This document shows positions 17,301 to 26,600 of a stretch of DNA of 64,000 nucleotides, piece after piece (the stretch's first letter is position 1; the number at the start of each line of letters is the position of its first letter). Made by a program: the position numbers and the translations under genes. Under the pieces are notes generated by a model, which was given only the letters and a program-made list of their open reading frames with translations, was not told the origin of the DNA and did no database searches. Origin of the DNA: CAWGOF01 sp963824225 (lineage in GTDB: Bacteria; Acidobacteriota; Polarisedimenticolia; Polarisedimenticolales; Polarisedimenticolaceae); contig CAWGOF010000002.1 of NCBI GenBank assembly GCA_963824225.1, positions 1-64,000 on the forward strand. The letters run 5' to 3'.

Positions 17301-18272
17301 GTGCTGCGCGCGATCGGACGACGGATCGCCTCCGGGGCCTTGGCGCTCCTGCTCCTGACCGCGCTGGTGTTCTCTCTCGTTCAGCTCGCCCCGGGAACGC
17401 CGCTGGCCGAGAACGAGGAAGCTGGCCCCCGCCTGTCCCCGCAGGCGCAAGCCGAGCTCGAACGGCTGTACCACCTGGACCAGCCGCTTCCACGCCAGTA
17501 CGCCCTGTGGCTCGCCGGGGTCGCGCGCGGGGATTTCGGTGCGTCGTTCCACGATCGACGCCCGGTTCTGGTCAAGGTCCGCGAGCGCATCGGCACGACG
17601 GTGAGCCTGAATCTCGCGGCATTGACGCTGTCCGTGCTGCTCGCCGTTCCGCTCGGCGCGCTCGCCGCCTGGCGCCCCGGCTCCTGGCTCAACCGCACGA
17701 TCGGCGTGTCGACGTACGTCGTCCACGCCCTGCCGGCGTTCTGCGGTGCGATGCTGCTGCAGCTCGTGTTCTCGGTGCAGCTGGGGTGGCTCCCGCTCGC
17801 CGGGCTCGAGAGCCCGGACGCTGCCGCGAGCGGCTCGCTCGGCCTCGCCGTCGATCGATTCTGGCACATGGTCCTCCCGGTCGTGTGCCTGACCTACGGG
17901 AGCTTGGCGTTCCTGTCCCGGTTCGTGCGATCGACGCTGCTCGAGCACTCCTCCGCCGAGAGCACGCTCGCGGCACGCGCGCGAGGTCTCGGCCCCGTGA
18001 CGGCGTTCGTGCGTCACGGCTTTCGCCTGGCATCGATCCCGATGCTGACTCTCGCCGGACTGCTCTTGCCGGGGCTCGTTTCCGGATCGGTGCTCGTGGA
18101 GTCGATCTTCGCCGTTCCGGGCCTCGGACGGCTGTTCGTCGATGCGGCGTTGCAGCGTGACCTCCCCGTGCTCCTCGGGCTCACGTTGCTCGCCGGTGTC
18201 GCCACACTCGGTGGGATCGTCGCCTCGGACGTGGCCTACGCGCTCGCCGACCCGAGATTGCGCCGTGGTTGA
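17301..18272 (+). CDS. Peptide ABC transporter permease, DppB type
   Basis: 323 residues, GTG 17301, with about six membrane helices. The first helix is at residues 10-30 (ASGALALLLLTALVFSLVQL). YHLDQPLPRQYALWLAGVAR and GDFGASFHDRRPVLVKVRER are the DppB family N-terminal signature, and the EAA loop contacting the ATPase reads LAARARGLGPVTAFVRHGFR. It pairs with the next gene to form the membrane channel and lies 8 bases behind the binding protein. It overlaps dppC-type gene by 8 bases. Confidence 0.92.
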   Translation: MLRAIGRRIASGALALLLLTALVFSLVQLAPGTPLAENEEAGPRLSPQAQAELERLYHLDQPLPRQYALWLAGVARGDFGASFHDRRPVLVKVRERIGTTVSLNLAALTLSVLLAVPLGALAAWRPGSWLNRTIGVSTYVVHALPAFCGAMLLQLVFSVQLGWLPLAGLESPDAAASGSLGLAVDRFWHMVLPVVCLTYGSLAFLSRFVRSTLLEHSSAESTLAARARGLGPVTAFVRHGFRLASIPMLTLAGLLLPGLVSGSVLVESIFAVPGLGRLFVDAALQRDLPVLLGLTLLAGVATLGGIVASDVAYALADPRLRRG

Positions 18273-19224
18273 TCGCCGGGTGTCCCTCGGGTTTCGCTGC
18301 GGGCTCGCGCTACTCGTCGCGTTGTGGCTCGCGGGGGCCGCAGCGCCGCTCCTGGCCACGTCGCAGCCGTGGCTCGCGCGGGAACGAGGCCGTCTCACGT
18401 CGCCGGCGCTGCGGGCACTGCTCGGTGGTGCGCCGGCGCGGACCTCGGAGGTCCTTGCGCTCCTTCCGGCTCCGGTTCCGCACGAGCCGAACCACATCGA
18501 CCTCGAGGCGGTGCTCGAGCCTCCGTCTCGCCGGCACTGGCTCGGCACGGATGCGCTCGGTCGCGACCTGCTGGCACGCCTGCTCCACGGCGCCCGGGTG
18601 TCGCTGTCGGTCGGGATCGTCGCCGCCGCGCTGGCGATGCTCGTCGGCGTTCCTCTCGGTGCGATCGCCGGCTTTCGCGGGGGACTCCTCGACGCGATCG
18701 TGTCGCGGACCATCGAGGCCACTCTCGCCGTTCCGGCGTTGCTCCTGGCTCTGGCCCTGCTGTCCTCGGCCGCGGGGCTCTTGTCCTGGTTCTCGGAGTC
18801 GATGCGCGTGGCGATCGTGATCGGAATCACCGGGTGGACGCCGGTCGCGCGATACGTTCGAGCCGAGTTCGCGAAGCTGCGTGGCAGCGACGTCGTCGCC
18901 GCGGCGCGCGCGCTTGGAGCAGGCGATCTCCGGATCATGTCGCGGTACGTCCTGCCGTCGGCCGTCGCTCCGGTCCTGGTGACGGCCGCGTTCGCCGTCG
19001 GGGCTGCCATCGTGCTCGAAGCCGGCCTGTCGTTCCTGGGGCTCGGAGTCCACCCGCCGACACCCACGTGGGGCTCGCTCCTCGCCGACGCACGGGAAGA
19101 GATCCGCTCCGCTTGGTGGCCGGCGCTCTTCCCGGCGCTCTTGCTGTTTCTCGCCACGACCGCCTGCAACCTCGTCGGCGAGGGCGTTCGCGACGCGCTC
19201 GACCCGCGGTCTCGTTGCGGATGA
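18265..19224 (+). CDS. Peptide ABC transporter permease, DppC type
   Basis: 319 residues from GTG 18265. The family signature HWLGTDALGRDLLARLLHGA near residue 92 and the EAA loop VVAAARALGAGDLRIMSRYV identify a DppC/OppC permease, with about six helices. VLEAGLSFLGLGVHPPTPTW and GSLLADAREEIRSAWWPALF are typical C-terminal segments. The soluble stretch between the first two helices (about residues 40-85) is longer than in most DppC proteins. It overlaps the signal-peptidase-like gene by 4 bases. Confidence 0.92.
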   Translation: MVDRRVSLGFRCGLALLVALWLAGAAAPLLATSQPWLARERGRLTSPALRALLGGAPARTSEVLALLPAPVPHEPNHIDLEAVLEPPSRRHWLGTDALGRDLLARLLHGARVSLSVGIVAAALAMLVGVPLGAIAGFRGGLLDAIVSRTIEATLAVPALLLALALLSSAAGLLSWFSESMRVAIVIGITGWTPVARYVRAEFAKLRGSDVVAAARALGAGDLRIMSRYVLPSAVAPVLVTAAFAVGAAIVLEAGLSFLGLGVHPPTPTWGSLLADAREEIRSAWWPALFPALLLFLATTACNLVGEGVRDALDPRSRCG

Positions 19225-19661
19225 TCGAGCCTCTCGACCGGTGGCCCCGGTGGCCGGTCGCGATCTTGACGCTTCTGGCGCTCCAGTTCCTGGCGTGGAC
19301 CGAATGCCTCGTTCGGCCGGTCGCCGTGTCGGGTCCGTCGATGGAGCCGGAGCTGCGCCAGGGGGATCGCGTGCTCGTGGATCTCTGGACATATCGTCAG
19401 CGAGCACCGCGACCCGCCGAGGTCGTCGTGATCGAAGCCCCGGGGCCCAGCCGTTCGCTGCTCGTCAAGAGGGTCGGAAGGCCGGACGAGCGGGGTACCC
19501 GGCCGCCCGACCGGCAGCCGGGAGGAACTCTGTGGCTCGAGGGTGACAACCGGCGCTCGAGCCTCGACAGTCGCGAGCTCGGCGAGCTCCCGGCGGGCGG
19601 GGTGACCGGCCGCGTCGTGTATCGGTACTGGCCGCTGTCACGACTCGGGGTCGTGCGCTAG
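19221..19661 (+). CDS. Signal peptidase I-like protein (S26)
   Basis: 146 residues, shorter than typical LepB. One N-terminal membrane helix (WPVAILTLLALQFLAW), then the S26 box with nucleophile Ser40 in VSGPSMEPELRQGDRVLVD and the general-base Lys83 in LLVKRVGR. The terminal motif GDNRRSSLDSRELGELP is the conserved GDN-x-x-S-x-D-S-R-x-G box. All catalytic elements are present, so a working peptidase is likely, possibly dedicated to exported products of this operon (inference). It overlaps the permease start-stop by 4 bases, and its end overlaps convergent larE by 24 bases. Confidence 0.85.
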   Translation: MIEPLDRWPRWPVAILTLLALQFLAWTECLVRPVAVSGPSMEPELRQGDRVLVDLWTYRQRAPRPAEVVVIEAPGPSRSLLVKRVGRPDERGTRPPDRQPGGTLWLEGDNRRSSLDSRELGELPAGGVTGRVVYRYWPLSRLGVVR

Positions 19662-20465
19662 AGGCAACGTCCCCGCCGGGCGGTAGCCCTCGAGATCCAC
19701 GGTCACGAACCGAAAACCTGCCTCCCGCAGAACGCCACACACCAGTTGCCTCAGGTTAGCCTGCCAGATGCGATCCAGCCCGGCTTCGTCGAGCTCGAGG
19801 CGTGCGACGCTCCCGTGGTGTCGCACCCGGACTTGATGAAAGCCCAGGGCCCGGATCCCCGCTTCCGCGTGCTCGATCTGGCGCAGGGCCTCGACGGTCA
19901 CGACCTCCCCGGCCTCGAGGCGGGACGCCAGGCAGGCGGCAGCGGGCCTCTCCGCCACGTCGAGTCCGACGGCCCGGGCCAGCGCGCGAACATCCTCTTT
20001 ACTCATTCCTGCTTCGAGCAGCGGCGCCAAGACGTGGCGCTCGTCGGCGGCCCGCATCCCCGGTCGGTCGGCTCGACGATCGTCGGCGATTGCGCCGTAG
20101 GCGATCGCCGCTCCGCCAAGCTCGGTCGCGAGGCTTGTCAGCACGCCGAACAGCTCGCGCCGGCAGTGGTAGCACCGGTCCCCGGCGTTCGCGCGGTACT
20201 CGGGAATCCGCATCTCGTGGGTCGGCAACTCGAAATGTCGCACCCCGAATCGACGGGCGATCGTTCGTGCGGACTCGAGGTCCACGTGCGCAAGAGAGGG
20301 CGATACTCCCGTCGCCGCAACGACGTCGGATGCACCTCGCGCCTCGACCGCGAGCGCGAGAAGGACGGCACTGTCGACGCCGCCCGACAGGGCGACGATG
20401 ACCCGGTCGTGGCGTTCGAGCAGACGCTGCGCGCGCTGCTTCTTCGCCGCGAGAATCCCCGTCAT
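19638..20465 (-). CDS. larE: LarE-type ATP-dependent sulfur transferase
   Basis: 275 residues from ATG 20465. N-terminal PP-loop ATP pyrophosphatase (VIVALSGGVDSAVLLALAVE, residues 23-42) and the LarE core. Cysteines are at 98 and 101 (GDRCYHCRREL) and 178 (RPAAACLASRLEAGE). LarE supplies sulfur for the nickel-pincer cofactor of lactate racemase; single-cysteine forms sacrifice their Cys, whereas forms with CxxC plus a third cysteine hold a [4Fe-4S] cluster. This gene has the three-cysteine pattern. No larA, larB or larC is in the window, so the cofactor assignment rests on family resemblance. Convergent with the signal-peptidase gene (24-base overlap). Confidence 0.82.
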   Translation of the reverse strand: MTGILAAKKQRAQRLLERHDRVIVALSGGVDSAVLLALAVEARGASDVVAATGVSPSLAHVDLESARTIARRFGVRHFELPTHEMRIPEYRANAGDRCYHCRRELFGVLTSLATELGGAAIAYGAIADDRRADRPGMRAADERHVLAPLLEAGMSKEDVRALARAVGLDVAERPAAACLASRLEAGEVVTVEALRQIEHAEAGIRALGFHQVRVRHHGSVARLELDEAGLDRIWQANLRQLVCGVLREAGFRFVTVDLEGYRPAGTLPLAHDPES

Positions 20466-20568
20466 ACGCGTAATTCTTATCGGAGAGGTGTGCCGCGCGG
20501 CTGTGACAGCGCGGCACATTAGCACGTTTGCCGCGGAGAATCACCCGCACTCGCGGGGGGCGTTCTCC

Positions 20569-20597
20569 TTGACAACGCCAGGGGGTCACCGTAAAAG
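20569..20597 (+). promoter_or_regulatory. Sigma-70-type promoter for the giant subtilase
   Basis: A perfect -35 TTGACA at 20569-20574 is followed, after 17 bases, by TAAAAG at 20592-20597. Transcription would start near 20604, leaving a leader of about 74 bases before the start codon, which has a strong GGAGGAGGGT ribosome-binding site. Confidence 0.65.
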
Positions 20598-20677
20598 ATG
20601 CGCATCCCGCAGGGGGGAATGTGTACCACGGGTTTGGACGCCTTGCTCAGTTGTCCATTCAACTGCAGGAGGAGGGT

Positions 20678-23600
20678 ATGCGCAGTCGGAGCCTGACGGG
20701 CTTGCGGATCACTTTGTTGATCGCAGCCGCAGCCAGCATGATTCTTCTACCGCTCTCGCAGGTGCTCGCCGAGAACGGGCCTGAGCCCACTGGCGACGGA
20801 GAGTTGCGGCCAGCGTCGCCCGACGCGGGCGAGCAGCCCTTGGGGCGTGACGTCCAGTTCACGCGCTCGAGCTACGTGTGGCCCTACGCGAGCGGACCGT
20901 ACTACGGCGACGTGGAGGCCGCGGCCCTCGATGGGCGTGGCGTGCTACGGACGCCGGTGGGGTCCTTCCGCGTCTCGGAAGGCCTGCGCCAGCTTCCTGC
21001 CGAATTGAAATCGGCGAACAAGCTTGGTCAGCAAGGCGTGCAGTACTTCATCGTGCTCGCCGATCCGGCCGAGCTGCCGTATGGCGGACTCGAGGACGTT
21101 CGCCGGATGGTCGAGACGCGCGGGGGCGCGGTGATCGGCAACGTTCCGACCGCCGGCTTGCTTGCGCGGCTGACGCCCGCGACGTACGCCGAGCTGTCGA
21201 AGTCGTCGCGCGTCGTGGCGATCGAGCCCTATCACGCGGCGTTCAAGCTCGATCCGACGATCGGCCGTACGCCGCTCGTCGATCCGGCGACGGCGATTTC
21301 CGAGGTCTACAACCTGACGATCAGTGTGTTCCCTGGCGAGTCGGCACAAGCCGTCGCGCAGGCGATCGGTCGCCTCGGCGGGACCGTGGCCGAAATCCAG
21401 GGCGACACGACGATCAAGGCCCAGCTGCACCGCGGCAAGCTCGGCGACCTCGCGTCGATCGAGGCGGTGCGTCGCGTGTGGGAGGACATTCCCGCGCGGC
21501 CGATGGGCGAGGAGACGACCGCGGTCATGCAGACCGGTCGCCTCGGCGGTGGCCCGAGCACCGGCGCGGTGCCGTACTCGGACGCCGGCATCGACGGCAG
21601 CGGCAACGCGCGGCCCGGCACGTCGCCTCAGGTGCTCATGATCCTCGACACGGGCATCCAGCTCGACGCCGGGGATCTGTCGAACACGGCGACCGACGCC
21701 GGTACGCCCGGCGCCCTGCACCGGAAGGTTCGGTTCTACGGCCCGACGAACCCGTTCGGCGTCGGACAGCTCGGCGACGCGGCGGGCTGCGACACAGGTG
21801 AGAAGGGCGGCTTCACGCACGGTCACGTCGTGGCATCGGTGGCGCTCGGCGCTGCGACCCGCGTGCCCGTGTCGTACGGCGCCGCGAAATTCCTCCGCGA
21901 CAACAACGGCAACGCGTGGCGCGTGGACGGCGTGGCGCCGGGCGCAGTGCTCGTCGCCTACGACGGCCAGCTGACGCCGGCCCAGACGTCGTGCGCCGAC
22001 CCGCACCAGAACACGGTCACCCCGGGCGATCTCTACAACGGCGGCGCGACCGGGTCGATGGGCGAAGCGTACGACACGCGCGGCGCGCGTGTGTTCAACT
22101 TCTCCTGGGGTGCGGTCAATGTGGCGTACACCGCACAGTCGGTCGATATCGACCAGTTCTTGAACGACAAGGCCAGCGCGATCGTGTTCGTCGCGGTCGG
22201 CAACAGCGGCGCAGACGCGAATACCGACACGATTCCTGACCCCCAGACGTTGAACGACCTGGGGACGACCAAGAACGCGGTCGTCGTCGGCGCCAGCCGC
22301 AACGCGGACGACCTCGGCGCCGACACGAACACCAACGCCGAGAACAAGCCGTTGTTCTCGTCGACCGGTCCCGCGACCGGTGGTCGCATCGCGCCGTTGC
22401 TGATGGCGCCGGGTGCGGACATCGGCACGACGGGTATCGGTTCCGAGTACGCGTGCCTGACGAACGACAACAACCAGACAAATCCGGTCGAGTGCGCACG
22501 GCGCTCGGGTCTGCAGTCCACGAGCTTCGCCTCGGCCGCCGCGGCCGGCGCCGCGCTCGTGGTCCGTGACTACCTCGCCCAGGGCTTCTACCCGGACGGC
22601 CGCGCCGACAACGTGTCGAACGCGGCGGATCAGGTCCTCGACGCGTCGGGCTCCCTGGTGAAGGCCACGCTGATCGCCTCGGCTGACTTCCTCAACGGCG
22701 TCGGGTTCCTCGGGACCGGCGGCGACAACCTGACGTTCCGCTATCGGTTCAACAACGACCAGGGCTACGGCCGCATCGAGCTGGACAACGCGCTGCCGCT
22801 GGCCAGCTGGCCGCTCAGCCCGAACGGCATGATCATCCACGACGGCGGTCTCGTCGGTGGCCGGCGCGACATCGCGTTCGCCATCCCTGCCGAGGCCAAC
22901 GGCGTCATCGATGCCACCGTCGCCAACACCGACGACGGCACGTTCCAGGTCTGCAATACCAGCCAGGAGCTGCGAGTCGCCCTGGCGTGGATGGACCCGG
23001 TCGACGGGCTGGAAGACGGAACGCTCGTCAACAACCTGAACCTCGAAATTCAGGCGCCGTCGGGCAAGGTGTACTGGGGCAACTACTTCACGGACGACAA
23101 CAACCGGGACGGCGTGCTGAACGTCGGCACCGAAGACTGCGCCGACATCAACGGCGAGGTCTCGACGTTGACGCAGCGTGAGTGGTCGATCCCGGCCTGT
23201 GTCCGTTCGGCTCGCGACACGGCGAATCCGACGGAGGCGGTCTACCTGTCTCCTGATCCGCTGGGCCTCGAGACCAACTCACAGATCGAGCTCGGCACGT
23301 GGCAGGTCCGCGTCAGCGCAGCGGGTGGCGGCGTGGGCACGCAGCGCTACGCCCTGGTGGTCGCCGGCGGCGTCTGCAACCGCTCGGCGGTCGCGCTCGA
23401 CGACCGGCAGTACGTGTGCAACCAGGCTCCGACGATCACCGTGACCGAGTTCGCCGAGGCCGGTGACCTGACGCCGACCGCGGGGACGACCCAGGCTCGG
23501 ACCACCGTCCAGGTCCTCCAGGGCGCCACGGTCGTCGATACGGAGACCGGCGTCCCGTTCACGCAGGTTCCGGGTGGCGGCTTCGTGTTCGAGGCGGCCA

Positions 23601-26600
23601 ACTTGTTCCTGACCGACCGCACGAACCCCGAGAGCAACAACGGCGCGCTCGACGTGCGCAACGGCAACACGATCCGCGTCAGCTACGTGGACGTCGACGG
23701 TGCCGGAAACCCGTCAGCCAACAAGACCCGGATCAGCGAAGCTCGGGTGAACTGCCGCACGAGCGTCGGCTTCGGCAACATCGTGTTTGCCAAGCTCGGT
23801 CGCGACACGGCATTCAACGTCCTCGGCGGTTGCGAGACGAACCGCCGCGGCCAGCGCGAGTTCGGTGCCCCGGACCAGTACATGGACGCCGGCGAGAACA
23901 TCAGCTTCGAGTTCGCCTACGCGTCCCAGGAGCCGATCGATCTCGTCGACGCCAACGTCGAGCTGCGCTGCGTGATCGCCGACGTCAACAGCCCGGCTGA
24001 CTGCCGTCCCGGGTCGACGGATTGCCCGGACCCGAACCGTGACGACAACGTGCGCTGCGACCAGACCCAGGGCAACGCCGCGCTGCGGTACATGTCGATC
24101 CTGAACACGCCGCAGACCGTCGGTGCACTTCCGTCGACCGCGGCTCTGACCGGCAACTTCTCGATCGCCATGGCCAGCTCGATCGCCTGCGCCGTCGCCA
24201 ACCCGGGTTGCCCGGTCGCGAACAGCCCGGTGGTCGAGATGGTCCTCGCCGTCCGCGCCGACACGTCGGGCAAGACGACGCAGGGCCTCGCGCTCAGCCG
24301 GCAGACACTCAATGCCGACGAGCAGTCGCTGTACTACTCGACCGACTTCCCGACGGGAGGCACCGAGTACCGCGACTGGGACAACAACGAGCGGATCAAC
24401 AGCTGGCTGCCGTCACAGGTCGCTCAGCCCGCACAGGTCAACGACCCGCAGCCGATCTACCTGAACGGTGGAACGTTCACCAGCGACTACCGGTTCGAGG
24501 CGTTCGTATGGTCGGACGCGACGGCCGGTGGCACGAAGAACCTGGCGCTGAACTCGCCATGGAACTTCGACATCACGGACGGCGGGTTCGTCAGCGGCCT
24601 CACGGCGAACACGGACGAGGCGACGATCGGCCCCGGCGTGGTATCGCAGTGGGGTGAGGACAAGAACTTCAACGGCGTTGACGACAAGCAGTGCACCAAC
24701 AACGTGACGATCGGCTGCGTGCGCGACGCGGACTGCCCCGGAGGCACCCTCGGACTGTGCCAGTCGGTCGAGCAGAGAGACCCGGCGGACACGACGCTCA
24801 ACCGGTCGTGGAACATCCGCGGCGGCTGCGGCTGGGTGACGAGAGCACCGGGCAACTGCTCGATCCTCGCGACCCTCGCGTGCTACACGGACGCCGACTG
24901 CCCGATCGGTACCGGCACCTGCGTGGCCAACCCGACCGGTGCCGGCGGAGCGTGGCACACGGGCCGCATCGGTGGCACCACGGATGCCTCGTGCCTGTTC
25001 ACGGGAACGAACCCCGGTCAGTGCCAATCGATGGAGAACGTCGGTGGCTCGACCGGTCAGCGGACCTGGATGGAGGTCCTCGAGACGCCCGAGATCGCCA
25101 AGGTCAACGGCGCGACCCACACGGTCGAGTTCGTCGATTTCCAGTGGAACTTCTCGGTCGGCATGCAGGACGACAACGCCCGCATGGACTGGGACATCGA
25201 CAACAACTCGCGTGCGCTCGAGCCGGCTGATACCCGGATCGACTTCGCATTCCTCAACGGCCTGCGCGGCGACTACGACGCCAACCTCGGTACGAACAAC
25301 GCGTTCCTGACCGACGGATATCCGGTATTCGCGGAGCTGTGCTCCTCGCGTATCCGGAACCGCTGCCTCGGTGGAACGAACGCGAACAACGCGTGCGTCA
25401 ACAACGCGCAGTGTCCTGGCGGCGGCACGTGTACGCCGAACGTGTGCAACGGCGGCACGAACAATGCCAAGGCGTGCGTCAACAACGCCGGGTGCCCGGG
25501 CGGCCTATGCCAGCCGGGCTACAGCCCGGGCCCGGTGACCGAGAACTGCGCGGTCGAGGCCAGCACCGCAAGCCTCAACGGCTCGTTGGGCAACAGCCGC
25601 CGGGCCAAGAACTCGTGCTACTTCGAGGGCGGCGGGGTCGACGGCGGAGGCGCCGCGGTCCAGGGCGCGCTCGACACCCTCGGTCTACCCAAGCCGTACG
25701 ACGATGACATCGACCAGGACGGCGACGCGCTGGTCGACGAGTTCGTCACGGCCGCGGGCCCGATCCGCAACATGAACATGAACACGGTCAACGGACCGGA
25801 CATGCGGTTCGGAACGATCGAGGACATCTACGGCGACACGGGCGACTTCTTCAAAGCCGCGATCGCCATCCGGAACGACGAGAAGGACTCACCCGACGAG
25901 CCCGATCCGGCGGTCGGGTACGGTCTCGGCGTCGACGACGTGCTCGTGATGTGGCGTGAGTTCAGCGTCGTTGCCGACGCGACGAACTGCGCGACGAACG
26001 GACAGTGCGCGGTCATCGACGTCACGGCCGGCAACTTCTTCGAGGGCCGAGCGGTCGTGTTCATCAGCGTTCTCGAGCCGTCGCCTGCCGCGGCAAACGA
26101 CTGCCCCACGGGCACGGACGACAACGACTGCGACAACAACGGTATCCCGGACGTGATCGTGACCGCATCGTCCCAGGCCGAGACCTTGGGCGAGAAGGTC
26201 ATCGCGAACAAGGTCGGGTCGACCACGGAGTACCGTGGTGAGATCCCGATCTCGAACGTCGCGAACGTCGCCGGCGTTCTGTTCATCGCGGCCCAGGGCG
26301 CGGAGAACCCGCTCGTCACCGTGTCGTACACGGACAGCAACGACGGCACGGGCTCGATCTGCAAGAACAACGTCGATCCGGCCCAGTGGGGCCGGATCAC
26401 GAGCTCGACGACCGTGTTCCTCGACGCCGGGGCGGTTCTCGTCATCGACGCGGCGTTGACGGACAACGGCGACAACGACGGTTGGGCCGACACGAACGAG
26501 ACGGTGTCGGTCCTCCTCCACGTGGCCAACCTTGGTGCGGGGCCGGCCAACGCCGTCAGCATTCGAGCGGCGACGACCTCGTCCCGCGTGGACTGCATCC

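Noticed and set aside
20945..22840. A 631-codon minus-strand frame under the subtilase
   Set aside because: It mirrors the S8 catalytic domain and has no motif of its own.
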